64,000 nucleotides of DNA from Cordia subcordata (GCA_028554755.1 JAPTOF010000002.1:27709001-27773000); one strand, 5' to 3'; positions 1 through 21,906 are shown, counted from the stretch's first letter. Made by a program: numbers and translations. The notes: generated by a model not told the origin, from the letters alone.

Positions 1-297
1 AATAAAATAAAGGCAAAATGGATATTTTATTAAATAAGATAAGGGCAAAGTGGACATTTTTCAAAATCCGTTAATGAATTAATGGAAAATTTGACAGAGG
101 GGCAAGTGCACAAATTTTGAAAAAATACATGGGGTCTTTATTACTATTTTGTTAATTTAGGGACTAGCGGTGTCATTAAACCTAAACACGAGGGGTTTGT
201 AAGTAAAAAATCCTTTCAATGTATGAAAACTTCCTGGTACAATTCAATTCAACATTTTGTTTGTTTGGATTTGATTTTGTTGTAGCTCTATAATTCA

Positions 298-516
298 GGG
301 CCTGTTTGGATTAGTTTTTCTTTTTCAAGAAAAATACTTTTTTTCCCTGAAAAAACTATATTAAATTTGTAATAACTATTTGATTTGGTTTTCAAAAAAA
401 CTAAAACTTTGAGAAAAAGCTCAAATACAATTTTTTTTTAGAAGGCAAAATTTTTAGCTTCTAAAAAAAAAACTGTTTTTCAAAAGTAGTTAAAAAAAGC
501 CAATCCAAACAAGCCC
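298..516. mobile_element. Tourist-like MITE (PIF/Harbinger type), copy 1
   Basis: The ends are inverted copies: GGGCCTGTTTGGATTAG at the left and CAATCCAAACAAGCCC at the right. TCA stands on both sides (295-297 and 517-519) as a three-base target duplication. The inside is a long imperfect palindrome of T-rich and A-rich runs. A three-base duplication plus GGG...CCC ends fit PIF/Harbinger MITEs. Confidence 0.75.
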
Positions 517-626
517 TCAGATTTGGGTTATCGTTGGATGAACTACATTTCTGAGATCGACTCTCATGAGCTCCCCCAAGAAAAGACAGGACCGTAAACA
601 ACCAATCATCGTAAGGTAAAAGTTGG

Positions 627-652
627 ATATATATATATATATATATATATAT
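627..652. repeat. (AT)n microsatellite
   Basis: Thirteen AT dinucleotides in a row, followed by a short ATGTATAC tail. A similar (AT)n run is at 2291-2336. Confidence 0.9.
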
Positions 653-1939
653 GTATACATATATTAGGACCTTCTAATTAAAACGACCTACTAAATTGAT
701 CGAGTTATTCCAAAGGATCAAAACGGCCCATTATCAATGGAGTATACCTTGTTGGCTCTATGTGAAATACTCGTCTGATCAAGGACTTTCAAATACAATG
801 TAAGTTAAACCGATACTGATGAACAACCAATCAGCAATGAATAAAGAATGAACTTAAGAGCATATATATACATCCGATGAGTTAGATAATATCTTATCAC
901 TCTGTCGGACCTCTAAGAGTATAAGTTTTGCTCTTTGTTGTTCCTTTCTATGATTAAAAGTTGCATGGAGAGGGGCCATTCCATTGGAATTGATCAGCTG
1001 TAATTTCACTTTCTCTGCATATGAAGCCAAACAGGTCGGTCACATATTGTGAACATGATTATGTGACAGCGGCCTGTGTGAATAGTTGATTTCAGACCAA
1101 TTTTTCAGCACGATGTGATCAGCCTGAGCCATAACATCAACATGCTTGATAAATCCACCCCATCCTCCTCTCTTTCTTGGACGTTTTCATTAGTTAGGTT
1201 TTTGTTCTATCTCCATCAAGAGGGCGGTATTAATTAATATTAATTATACATAGAAGTAAACAAGATGGCTTACACATATTAATAAACATACGTTATTAAT
1301 TTTTGGCGTGTGTCACTCTAAAAAAGAAAAGTTAAAAATTTTGATGCAGTGACCTTTATAGTAAATGTGGAAATCATTTGACGAAGGAAAAAGAATGCAT
1401 CATCATTTTTTTTTTTTCTTTGATAAAGTACCTTTTATCTTGTCGGTTTTGTGGCACCTTTGGGGGCCTATACAGTAGAAACTCACCTAAATAAAAGCTG
1501 ATTTGTGGATTTTTCAGTTGCGTCTTTCCTGCTTTTCCAAAATATATATAATATTAAAGACACGTGACGATGGTAATAATAATATAAAGATCAAAAATTA
1601 TGACACGGCATCGTAGTACAAACTTGTTTTAAATGTTTTCGCCTTTCCTTTCTTTTCCTCAATCACTTGAAAAGTAAGAATCTTTGTTTGCATGGCCTTT
1701 TGTGAAAAGATCACTTTAACGTGTTCATAGACATACATAGTGGGGTCCCATTTTGAAAGGACAATCACCAAACAGTTTGACAATCGACTATTAACTCTTG
1801 GGCTACTTCTCTAGCTAGGTTTGTGCTTATGGATGACTTGTAGCAAGCGGACTTTTCTTGAAAATATTCACCCCAAAAGTAGCGAGACTGTAGGAAAAGC
1901 AACTAGGTTAACAGAATTATTACTGTCATATTTTTAGTC

Positions 1940-2124
1940 TTTTTTTTTTTTTTTTTTAAAGAGTTAACCAAAGGAGAACCCCTTTCCCACTAGCGCCCTA
2001 GCAGCGGGAGGTAAATCGAGGATGTGCGTGAGTGGCGGCCGAGAGAAGACCAACGGGCGTGGAAATCCAGAATGACCGCAATATTTCAATGAATCTGCGC
2101 CACATTTCGATCCGCGTTGTCGAG
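1940..2124 (-). mobile_element. SINE-like retroposon with 16-bp target duplication
   Basis: TGTCATATTTTTAGTC occurs perfectly at 1924-1939 and 2125-2140. Between the copies lie 185 bp that start with a run of about 19 T, which is a poly(A) tail when read on the minus strand. The body is much richer in G and C than its surroundings. A long perfect target duplication plus an A tail are the marks of LINE-driven retroposition. I could not identify a clear tRNA A/B box or 5S/7SL head, so this may instead be a short processed RNA copy. Confidence 0.7.
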
Positions 2125-2289
2125 TGTCATATTTTTAGTCATTTTTGCATGCATAAAGGAATGCTTAACAAATTGCCTCTTTAAAGGCTGCGTTTAAATC
2201 GACTTTTTTAATAACTTTTGAAAAGAGATATTTTTTGAGGAAAACAAATATATATTTTTTTGAGGTATATAGAGTTACAAATTTGGAGC

Positions 2290-2322
<33 letters not shown>

Positions 2323-3338
2323 GTATATATATATAGCCTATAGGCAGTAGATTTGTTGACTCGCGAAAAGTGGGTTGGATATAGCAATTAACACGACAAA
2401 GATGGACATGTATGTGATGGTCTAATTAGAGTAAGGAATCTAGCCGTAAACATGAAAAGAAGCAATGAGACGTGGAATTTAGTTGTGCATCGATTTTTTA
2501 AACTTATGTGGGCAACGTTTGACAAGAAACTTTTTCACAAATCACTCTTTAATTCAAATTCCTAATTTATGAAATACACTTATTATACTATGCCTCCTAA
2601 TAATATAAGCCAATTCAATAATAGGCCATGCACTTGCATGGACTTAAAACATAACGTCAATCACTGGAGGCAAATAGTGATGGATGGGTACGAGACTACA
2701 GTGACAGAAAAGAAACAACATTGCTTTCATTTCATTCATGCAATTATCTATGAAATTGATGGTTTAATAGAAGTAGGAGAGTGATCGAATGCTTTTCACT
2801 AGATGACTTTTACTGTTAAAAACTTTACAACTCATTAATAAAAGTTGTAGAATATAGCAAAGTATTTATTGAGCTGTGTTATAAAAAGCAATCTTGAACG
2901 GTTAGAAATATAATAAAGTATTTTTTCAAAAGAAAAATAATTTAATTTTCTATATGGTGTAAAAACATCTCCATAGAATCTTCATTTAAGAAACATCTTT
3001 TTCATTATTTACCTTTCTTTTTAGTTTTAGTTTCTACATAAAATTTTTTTCTAAATGTAAATAAATTCATAAAATATATATTTTTGAACTCTTAAAAATT
3101 TCAGCAAACAAATCCTACATAAATCGTGATGATTTCTATAAACAAAATTTATCGAAAAGAATATCCAAGAATGAGTGCATGATCATGTCGCAGAAATGTT
3201 GCTTTCCCCTTTTAGGACTGAATGATGTAACCACTTTTGCCGTGACCGATGAAGTCGCTGGTGGACCCTTAAAGCGATAACTTTGATTTATTTTTAACAA
3301 AAGGAAGCCTTTTTAATTTGTTCTAGAAAAAATATATA

Positions 3339-3558
3339 AGGCCCGTTTGAATTAATTTTTTTAAAAGTATTTTTTAATAATTTTTAAAAATAACTTTTTT
3401 GATAAGTTAAATTTTCTAATTTTTAAAAAAAACCTATATTTGAGCTTTTTTTTAGAGTTTCAATTTTTTTAGAAACTAAATTAATTAGTTATTGTAAATT
3501 TAATGTAACTTTTTCAAAATAAAAAAATTTTCTTGAAAAAAGCCAATCAAACAAGCCC
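3339..3558. mobile_element. Tourist-like MITE, copy 2
   Basis: The ends AGGCCCGTTTGAATT and CAATCAAACAAGCCC are inverted. ATA flanks both sides (3336-3338 and 3559-3561). Size and internal T-run/A-run layout match copy 1. Confidence 0.65.
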
Positions 3559-5938
3559 ATAGTATTCGAAATATCATGCACAAATTATCATATGGGTGTG
3601 TCTTTTAAGGATACTCCAGTGATAAAAGTAGGAGAAAACATAACTCATTACCCGAGTTTAAATTCAGTCTACTGTCCTGGATTGAATGACTTCGACTTAC
3701 CTGATGCACAGTATAGAAGATGTACTGTGCACCTAGAATTTGTCAGTTGGTGGTCGAGCTCCACTATGTGTCCCAACAGTCAGACTTCACTAATTAGATT
3801 TCTCTCATTACAAAATAATAATAATAATAACAATAATAAGGGTGTGTTCTTTTGTTTTTATCAACACTAGTTTCTTATTTATCTTTGCTAATGATTCAAA
3901 CTTAAATTTTATAAATTTTAATGACAAATATTCAAACATATAATTTTTTTTAAGAAAAAAATAATTTCGATAAATGAGGGAGCAGCTTTGCTGTTGTGAG
4001 AATATAATTCAAGAAAAGAGATGATACAACTTTCTTAGGGTTGCGTGAGTGTAGAAGCAAGAGGCAGCGTTCAACGTTGCGTGTGTGTATAGGGTCCATT
4101 AGATGTACCACAATCAAAATGAGAACTTTTTCAAAGTGATCTAAGGAAAGGGCAGTGTCCACAAGCGTGCAGAGAATATGGTGGGCAAGAATACGTGTAT
4201 ACCTAATCGTAAGTGATACGTGTCATTATCTATGTATTTGTGATGAAAGATATATTAACATCTAAAAATGCAAATACTCAATGAGTAAATAAGGAGGAGT
4301 TTTACGAAGAAGTTGATGGTAAAGTAGCAATGGCCTCATCCGTATAAAAGAGAAAATACAAGTGTAAATTTGGAGAAGCATACTTTTATTGAGAAGGCTT
4401 TTCTTCACCGTTCTTGATTTGATAAAATTAGTATCAAGCTCAATTAAAACGACTCAATATGATTAGTATTAAGTTCAATGTACTTTCAAAATATTAGCTC
4501 AAGAGAGAAAGAGCTAAAGGAGTTTTGTGACATAACGAAAGAATCTTTAGACAAGTATACTCTTTAAGCAATCACTCTTAATTAAGGTGTATCTATTCTA
4601 TGGATTGCCTAAAAAGGGATCAAAATTTCGAATTGTGAGGGTTATTGTCTTAAAACTTCTCTTTTTAGGGTTAACTCTATCTATAGAGATTCTGTAAGTG
4701 TCTCATTGCATTATACTTTACATTTCAATTTTATTTTCATCTCAGTTTTACTCCAAGAATTTCTTATTTTTATTTTGAGAATTTCTTACTGTATTTTAAG
4801 TCGAACAACCTCTCTACTTTTTTACTTACTATTTATTTTCACTTTTAATATTTTCTTATTTGTTTTGAATGTGCATTATTTTATAGTTATTTTAAATCTT
4901 AGAGACTACGTTACTATGTTTAGTTACCAATGTTAAGTATAATTATAATTATTTAAATTAAATTTACAAATACAATTAATAAAATATTAAATTGTAAATA
5001 ACAAAGCTCAAAACTCCTTACCTTAATTTGACTTGAACATATTTCTTATTTTAAATACCCCCTATTTTTTATTTTAGTTGTTAATTCAAAAAGTAATTCT
5101 TCATAAAAACTAGAATAACGTTAAATATAAAAATCTAATCCATAATTTCAAATATTTGAGCTTAATCCCAATAAAAAAATTTAACAAGTTCAAAAATTAA
5201 CTATAATTAAAAGCGGCCCCCTACATCTAGAAGGAAATTAAAGTGTGAAAAAGTTGGGACTCCCAGGTGTATACATCTATATTTTAAATTTATAAAAGCA
5301 TTTCTTTCTCCTCGTTCAGTTCTATATTTTAGTCATTGTGGTTCCTAAAACTACTTATCCAACCATTAACAAAATAATCTACAACCACCCAGCTAAATGG
5401 TAAAACCACTGCACTAATAGAGAAATTGAATAATTTGTGAAAATTTCAAGTAAGAACCCTAAGCAAAACCAAATCCAAAAAAGAGAATTTATTGAGATCT
5501 TCAACTGTTTTTTTTCTCAATTCTTTTTCCTTTGTCCTTGATTGTTTCTGGTTTACCAATGTGCAACCTCTGCAAGCTTAACATGTGAAAGAAACAGTGA
5601 TCTCAAACACCGTACCTTTAAACGATAAAAAAATTATACAAGAAGCAGCACATGAATTACACAACAATAGGGGAGAGTGTATGGACTCTTTTGAATTGAC
5701 TTTTTTTAAAAGCGTCTTTTTTAGAACTTTGAAAAAAATACTTTCTTGAGAAGTTGAAACTTCTGGCTTCTAAACAAAAGCTGGACTTGAGTTTTTCTTA
5801 GAGTTTCAACTTTAAATATTGTGAAGCCAAAATTTCAAGATTTTGGTGTAAATCCTAATAAAGCAGCATAATAATGGCAAAACTGTATGCTGCTATGTCC
5901 CCCGTGTAAATTGAACTTAAGTTAAAAAATTCTAACTC

Positions 5939-14594
<8,656 letters not shown>

Positions 14595-14654
14595 AGAGCT
14601 ACAGCTCGTCCTCCTTCAGCTGCAGCCTATAACTAAAACTAAGCTGCAGCCAAA

Positions 14655-14696
14655 CTAAATTATCAATCCCGTATTCAGTGCACAAGGGACTGGCAT
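14655..14696 (-). other. Upstream ORF in QTRT1 leader
   Basis: On the minus strand an ATG at 14696 opens a 13-codon frame ending at TAG (14657-14655), about 60 nt before the main ATG and within the proximal leader exon. An uORF in this position could lower translation of the main frame. Whether it is used depends on where transcription starts and on the leader splicing proposed above. No conservation could be tested. Confidence 0.45.
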
Positions 14697-15224
14697 AGGA
14701 TGATCTTCAGTTGCAACCTGCATATGAAAGTAAATTAATCACAATCAAATCAATAATTTAGGTCATATTCAGCATACAAGACAATCACAAATTCACAACG
14801 ACAAAGAGCTTTATTGGAAGAGAAAATTTATCTTTGCGACTTCAACCAGTTAACACTTTGACCAATACCATGTACGACTTTTGTTAATTAAGACAAAAAT
14901 AAGCAGAAAACAAAAAAAATTAAAAAATGATAACGCGATTGTTATGTTTTTGTTGCACTGAACGTGAAACCAATGGCATCAAGCACAATTTTCCCTAATT
15001 TTAGTAAAAACAAACTAACACAAAAAAAAAAGCGAAAACATAAAACACAAAATGATTAATGTATTGCATGCATAAATGTGTTGACTATATATTATAATAC
15101 ACTTCCACTATTAGTGAAGCCAAAATTCTTGAACAGCAACTCATCAAACAGTAAACATTTGATTAGCGCACCAAACACGAACTTCGATAATTCAATTACA
15201 AATAAACAATGACCAAACCAAAAA

Positions 15225-15244
15225 GAGAGAGAGAGAGAGAGAGA
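15225..15244. repeat. (GA)n microsatellite
   Basis: About ten GA units in the QTRT1 leader intron. Confidence 0.85.
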
Positions 15245-17661
15245 AAAAAAAAGAAAAGAAATAGGAGAAAACAATTTGCCATATCGCATGCACATATATG
15301 TAGAGAATTTATTAACTCGTCATAGATTGTAAAGAAATGTTGGACAAGAAAAGGAGAGGGAAGAGAAACAACTTACGGTGATGGAGTTGGAGGAAGCGGC
15401 GGCAAAGAGAAGGATAGATTCAAAAGTTTGTTATATGTAGTGCCCTAAAGAGTGTGTGCGTTTGTAGGTGTGTGAATGTGTGTACACATCACATGTAAGT
15501 GTTCGTTGTGAAACTAAGCGCGCGCCGGCCCAAAATTCAGTTTATGTGCTTCGTGCTTTTCCATAGGCGCAGGTCCTTTCTACGACTTTCGGTCAGCGAC
15601 AAAAACATGACCCGTTTTGTCCCAAAACTTCACGGTGCTTCGCGCTTGAGGGCTCTCTTCTTAATTACTAGTAAAATAATATCGCCGTGCAACGCAATGC
15701 TATATTATCTAATATTATTTTAATATAAAATTTAAATTATATAATAAATAGTTATTAAGAAATTAAGTAATCTTACAAGAAATCAAGTAAGTTCTCCTAA
15801 TATTTACACATCTCTTTGTAAAAATAGAAATTGAGAAAAGTGTTAATTTTGTCACTTTATTGTTTTGATAAATTTGAAATAAGATTAATTACAACGTGGG
15901 GAAAAAATATAGAATTAAAGAGGGTTGGGTGAATATAAGGGTGGGAATATCTACTTTTCTTTTTTTTTTTTTTTGGATTTTACTTGATCGAATCGAATTG
16001 AAATTTCATATTGAAAATTTATATAGCAATGAAATTGAAAAGTTGATTTTTTTATTTTTTATTTTTATAAGTAATTTAATATAATTTGAGATGATTTTAT
16101 AATTATTTAAACTCAGATAATTGTAATTTAAGTGGACTTAAACTTTTTATATTTAATTTTTTTCAACTTTTCATATCTTTTTATATGTAATTTTAATTTG
16201 CACATTGGGATTTAACAAAAAACCAAAAATACATAAGAAAAAAGATAATGAGAAACTCGAAGACCAAAAACCTAGGTATTTAAATTATGATTGAGTTTTA
16301 TAATTTTTTTACTTAATTGGATAGTTTACTTTTGTTCTTGAAGTTCAAAATTCTAAACCTAAAAATTAAAAAATACGGATCAATTTCTACTCTTATGGAA
16401 AGCCAAAATCTACACAAATTTACTCTAATTAGCACAATACAGTTCACAAATCTATGTATTTTTTTAATCTAGTCAAAATTAGTAAATTTGAAACCCAAAT
16501 GTCCAAAAATAATCAAGTTTTACTATTTTAAATGTTTAACTTAATAGTTTTTTAGCTCTAATTCAAACATTTGAACTTAAAAATTCAACCGAATTCCCAT
16601 GTCTAACCCCAATTGAATAGTTTCTTTTATAATTTTTTCGACTTGGATTAAAAAATTAAAAAATTGAAAAGTGGAAATCTGTAATTATTACAAATGAAAA
16701 AGAGAATGCACATTATTTTAATTGAGAAAGAAAGGAACAAAAGATAAAGTAGATACAAGATTATCTAATCGAAAATTTTATTTGATTTTAATAATAAAAA
16801 TTTAAAATTTTGAACTTGAAAACTCAAACTAATTCTCTTAACCGATTTGAGTTTTATGACTTTTGATACCCAATCATTTTTTGTAATTGCAAAATTCAAA
16901 ATATTAAAAATTTAAACCAATATCTACTCTAGATAACAGTTGAAATATGTGATTAGGGGGAAAAAAATAAGAAAAGAAAGAATAAAGCAGTTCGTTGGGG
17001 AAGGAAAAATAGAAAAAAAAGAATAAATATAAAATTATAATTGTGTCATGATAAATATAAAAATCACAAACTTGTTATTACAAATATTATAAAAATTTTA
17101 TTGATAATCGTATATTTTTTAAAAATTTATTGTAGCATTATTACTTTTTTTGTACTATTTGTCATAGAAGATAAATGAATAAATAGTGCCAAAAAAGTTG
17201 CTCTTTTATGGAAGTAGAGATCTTTTCCAATAAGGACTATAATGTAATTAAGGATATCACTAGGGTAATCCCCTTTGCCTGCGCATCGCTTGGTTGTGAT
17301 ACATTTTTTATTTTCTCATAATTTTTACGTAAACTAAATGTATTTGTTTAATTTATTTTTTAAACCACAAGTTTAAAAAATACTTATCAGGAAAAATGCT
17401 CCTGCCAAACAAACTTGTGGGTATTCATAACATTTTATCTACTTTCATTTTATTTCTGAAAAAGAAAAAAAGGGTTTAAGCTTAAATAAAACAAAAAAGA
17501 ATGAAGATCCACCAGACTTTTTTTTTTTTTTAAATACGAAAGTGGAAGTCTGTGATAGGTGACTCTGCGACATTGGGTTTGGCGATATTTCAATTCCCTT
17601 TGCCAAAAATTGGCACTTTCTCAAAAAAAAAACCTCCCGATAATGTAACCTACTCACCTAT

Positions 17662-17881
17662 AGGCCTATTTAGATTGATTTTTTTAAGTAAAAAAATATT
17701 TTTTTGCTAAAAATTAAATTTATAATAACTATTTGATCTGGCATTAAAAAAAACTGAAACTCTAAAAAAAAACTCAAATACAATTTTTTTTAGAAGTTAT
17801 AATTTTTAACTTATAAAAAAAATTATTTCTCAAAAACTGTTAAAAAAAGCACTTTTAAAAATAGCGAATCCAAATGGGTCC
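17662..17881. mobile_element. Tourist-like MITE, copy 3 (diverged)
   Basis: The ends AGGCCTATTTAGATTG and AATCCAAATGGGTCC are inverted but diverged. The inside has the same alternating T-rich and A-rich layout as the other copies. A target duplication is not clear (TAT left, ATT right). Confidence 0.55.
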
Positions 17882-18829
17882 ATTATTCTTCTCTAGAAAA
17901 ATTTTAAACTTTACACCTTCAAGGAATACTCAAATTCATAAGGCTTAGATACATTTTTTTTTCCTTCCTTTTTGAGTTAAAGTACCTACAAAATTTCAAT
18001 TCAAGAAACACGTTTTAAATTTTTTAAATTGTTCTAGTCGTGAAATATCACGAACATGAGCAACTAATTTATGTTATCAATTTGAGTAATGAATTACTAA
18101 AGTGGATGGTTGATGATTATTTTTAAATACGTTAATGGTCTCTCAAGATTTGTTATTTTAAATTATTTCGGCAAAAAGAAAACAGAAAAAAGGAAAAAAA
18201 AAACTTGTGATATATGTTGTGCCATAAAATAACCTTAAAAATCATTTCATAATATATTTTATTTTCACAAAATATCCTTTTTAGTTAGACAGGAGTCATC
18301 AGAAACTATTTTTCTGCTTTCATCACACTCCACTCCACTCCACTCCAACACACACGCCAATCACCCAACAACAAATACGCATAAGCCGACTGATTATTCG
18401 GAAATCATTTTACCCCATATGCAAATCAGCAAAGGAGTTCACCCTTGGAAATATTGCTCGTCATTTTTCATCTTAATACAATGATACAAATGGGAATATT
18501 TAGCGATAAGATCTAAAGAAAACCCAAGTGTATAATAGAGGGATAGGAAAATAATAAAATTATAAATATTCTAGCGAACAACATAAAATTATGTAGTTAT
18601 GTACTTTTATAATTTTATTATTGAACATTACATTAGTAAAAGTTCTTCTAGTTTTGGGTTTAAGTTTCTTATGCCATTTTGAATACCAAGATCCAAATCC
18701 CTTTAATTCGATTTTACCCTATTGGTCTTAGTTACGGGTATTTCATAGGTGCGTGATGAGTTTTCTTTTATTCAACAATGGTGACAATGATGTCATGAGT
18801 TTACATGATAGTGGAATAGGGGCAAGTAA

Positions 18830-19240
18830 GAGGGCATTTGGTTTAGCTTCTTTTTCTTTTTTTTTTTCGTTTATCAAACTTGATTAAAGTCCAAATTAAG
18901 TTAATAAAAATATTTTTAATAAAAAATACTTTTTTTTCTAAGTGGCTTTTAATTGAGAAATAAAACAACCATAATTTCTGATTTTTATGACTTTGAGTAC
19001 TTTGAAAAAATTCAAGTTTGACCAATTCATTTACTATTTTATCTTTATATTTTTTTATTTTTATGATTAAAATATCTCTGCTTTTTCATCTCATACTTAC
19101 CCTTTTAAATATATTTTCATATAAATATTTATTTTCATAATTACAAATTTTATTTAAATATGTAACTGCTTAAGATTAAAAAAAATTTCGAAACAAAAAT
19201 ACTTTAAATAACTTCTCAATAAGTCAATCCAAACACCCTC
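18830..19240. mobile_element. Tourist-like MITE, copy 4 (long form)
   Basis: GAGGGCATTTGGTTTAG and CAATCCAAACACCCTC form the ends, with TAA on both sides (18827-18829 and 19241-19243). At 411 bp it is nearly twice the size of its relatives, so it either has extra internal sequence or is closer to a longer parent. Confidence 0.65.
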
Positions 19241-20589
19241 TAAGACACATCCCTATTTCAACTCATTGGCAACAAATGTGATAGAATATTTTCTAATTAG
19301 GAAAGAACAACAGTCCTTTTTTTTGGTCTACTAAAGAACAATAAAGTCCACCAAGCCCCTTTCTTTTTTTTTTTTTAGTTTTCTTTTTACATGGCTTGAC
19401 ATTTGCAAGCCAAAGAAAAATTAGAGAAAAGGCTAATTTGATGAATGCTTGTTTTCTTCACTGTTGGAAGGAAAATAATGTTCTCTTTAGTACGCAAGAT
19501 GAGAAATGGTAAATGATTGAATTTCTTTCGACCAATAAATGATATATATGACATTTATTACTCTTTTCACTTCTTTTTTTTTTTTTTCTGGTCGTGGTTT
19601 CACTTGTTTTATATGCATTGTCAATTATGTTACATTTATTAATGTGATAAATGACAAATTCATTATTGACAGACGACATTTGCTTTGGCGATTGGAAATT
19701 CGGAAATAAAGTTTCATTGCAAATAGAAGGGTAGATTCAATGTGAATTGTGACTCCTCTTATTTAATTTTGGATTGATTAAAACATTGGACAGGTAAATG
19801 CAATGTGTTTTCCCCGCATTCATGTCAAAACCAAACATGAAAAGCTCTTGATTTCTTTTTCTTTTTTTTTTTTATTAAATATTAAAAGCAACTACACTAG
19901 ATGAGGTATCTCCTGAAATGTCTTATTTAGAGTCACTTTATGTTTAGGATAAATATTGAGAAATGACCAGGTTTTCAACTGAGTTACAATTGCTTAAGCC
20001 TCAATGTTAACGAATGTAGTGGTGAAATACATAAGAGATATTGAAGACGTTTGGTACTAAAATAGTAAAGCTCAATATTGATAGTTGTTCGAAAAAAAAT
20101 TTGGATGTTGTAGGTGCAAGGATATCTCTAGAAACATAAACAGTGAAATTCAAAGAGCCTTTACTATCAATTTGGGACAACATTAAAAGTCAAAGCTGAA
20201 CTTAAGACATTATGGAAATGATTAAGATTAGCCAGTGGCAAAGAAATGACTATTTTGGAAGTGAAAACAGATTCGATCGTTATTTTTTTTGGATTAAAGG
20301 GACATCTAAACTCATAGTCAATTTAAGCCTCTTGGTGATAATTGGGACTACCTTCTCACAGAAAAACCAAGCTATAGAGTAAATCACATTTCTAGGAAAG
20401 TTAATTCTTACACAAAATGGTTGCTCAATTGTGATCTTAGTCAATCTTTGAGTTTTAAAGAGTTATTGTATGTTCCAAGAGACTTATTGTTTCATATAGA
20501 GAGACAAAAATGGGAAAAACTCGTGATTTGTTAACCTCCTTAGCTTAGCCTCATTGGAATTGAAAAAAAGAAAAGAGACAAAGTAAACT

Positions 20590-20666
20590 TGGAGCCCATT
20601 GTTTTGACTTAAAAAAAAAAAAAAAAACCCTGGAGCCCATTATTTTGACTTAAAAAAAAAAAAAAA
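20590..20666. repeat. Tandem duplication with A-run
   Basis: Two copies of TTGGAGCCCATTGTTTTGAC (second copy slightly changed), each followed by a run of 14-17 A. The period is about 41 bp. Confidence 0.8.
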
Positions 20667-21055
20667 CTTGCATCCCACTAAGACATTTATGAATAGAAGC
20701 GTGTCCTACAAGAAACCTTTATTTTCATCACGTGTTTTCTACTTTTAATTGTTAACATTATCTTAATTTTTTAGACACAACATTAGGCCAAATATTTCAT
20801 TTTATTCATTTTGTGTATGAAAGTTTATAATTATGAGATGTAGTTAACCTTTAACATTTTGTAAAAGAAAACAAGTATGATTCTTGAATATATTATATTA
20901 TACTAAAATCATTTATTTCACTCGTCGTGTTTACTTATATGAAAAAGTTAAAAAAATTAGAATAAAATTATAAAATTGTGAACCAAATTATCATTTTATA
21001 GGATCTAACTTCTCGAGTAACATGAAGCAAATCGTCGCACATATTAGTAGTCTAA

Positions 21056-21280
21056 GAGCTCGTTTGGATTGATTTTTTTCAAGAGCGTTTTTTTTAACAG
21101 CTTTTGAAAAATAGTTTTTTTTGAGAAACTGAAAATTTTGGCTTCTAAAAAAAGTTATATGCGAGCTTTTTTCAAAATTTTAACTTTTTTGAAAGCCAAA
21201 TCAAATAATTATTATAATTTTAATATAACTTTTTTCAAAAAAAATATTTTTTTCTAAAAAAAACTAATCCAAACATGCCC
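21056..21280. mobile_element. Tourist-like MITE, copy 5
   Basis: GAGCTCGTTTGGATTG and AATCCAAACATGCCC are the inverted ends, and TAA flanks both sides (21053-21055 and 21281-21283). It lies about 200-600 bp upstream of the FAM91 leader. Confidence 0.75.
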
Positions 21281-21489
21281 TAATTTTGGTCTACAACGTC
21301 TTTGAATTGTCATTATCATAGATAAGTAAAACATTTCTTACATTCTTCCTATCTATTCTACTTTCTGTCTCATTTAAAAATAATAATAATAATAATGGGT
21401 CGCATTTGAAAGTAAAAGCCAGCATGTACACGCATACATGTATGCAATTACTACAGAGATCATAAATTCAAGATCTCTCACGTAACTCT

Positions 21490-21906
21490 TCCCCGTCTCT
21501 CCCCAGATCTTTCATTCATTGTTATGCCTCTTGAATTCAACTCAGGAACAAAAGTAAATAAACAAACAAATAAATAAAATACATATAATTTCAGCTTCAG
21601 CTATCCAAAACCCTAGCTTGATTCACTGAAAATTCAACAACCAAGTAAGCAAATAACTTACCCTTTTCACTTTCTTTAGCAAAAACAAAGATGCAATGAA
21701 TCAAACAATGAAATTTTAGTATTTAGTTTGTTTTTGTATGAAAAATAGGTTCTTACACAATGCACAAACAAGTCTAGTAACTAGCAGGGTCTTGTCAGGG
21801 TCGGATCTAGATTTTTTATTTGTTATTGTTTAATGTTTTGATCTCCAAAGATCAGTTTTAAGATATATATATGTATGTATATTTGTATATGCAGAGAATT
21901 TCAGAA
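21490..21906 (+). other. 5' leader of the FAM91 gene with a leader intron
   Basis: A non-coding first exon appears to end at 21644 at a GTAAGC donor. The leader intron runs to the GCAG acceptor ending at 21894, and 12 more leader bases precede the start codon at 21907. The left boundary is approximate, because no clear TATA box or initiator could be fixed. A CT-rich stretch around 21480-21520 fits a plant leader or core promoter. Confidence 0.5.

Larger units (their letters stand above)
1..5938. other. Intergenic, AT-rich, with MITEs, a SINE and microsatellites
   Basis: No gene is supported here. The short open frames look like chance and resemble no family I know. The stretch holds Tourist-like MITEs at 298-516 and 3339-3558, a SINE-like insert at 1940-2124, decayed halves of the same MITE type near 2184-2280 and 5674-5850, AT repeats at 627-652 and 2291-2336, and an AAT repeat near 3812-3838. 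The 3' end of the QTRT1 transcript probably lies somewhere in 5400-5938. Confidence 0.7.
14595..15460 (-). other. Spliced 5' leader of the QTRT1-like gene
   Basis: Upstream of the ATG the leader appears split. A proximal untranslated exon runs from about 14717 (after a CAG acceptor) to 14595. A distal untranslated exon ends at 15377 with a GTAAGT donor. The distal exon carries a run of CCG/CCT-type triplets on the minus strand typical of plant leaders. The transcription start cannot be fixed, and 15460 is a guess based on where the GC-richer promoter-like sequence (around 15515-15660) begins. The leader intron is about 660 bp and holds a GA microsatellite. Confidence 0.55.
15461..21480. other. 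Intergenic region between divergent QTRT1 and FAM91 genes
   Basis: About 6 kb of AT-rich DNA with no coding region I can support. It holds MITEs near 17662-17881, 18830-19240 and 21056-21280, an ACTCC repeat at about 18324-18348, and a tandem 41-bp duplication with A runs at 20590-20666. The stretch 16300-16920 contains two diverged, similar segments about 530 bp apart, both with GAGTTTTAT near the start and TCTACTCT near the end, suggesting an old duplication or repeat. The segment next to QTRT1 (15515-15660) is richer in G and C and may be its promoter. Confidence 0.65.
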
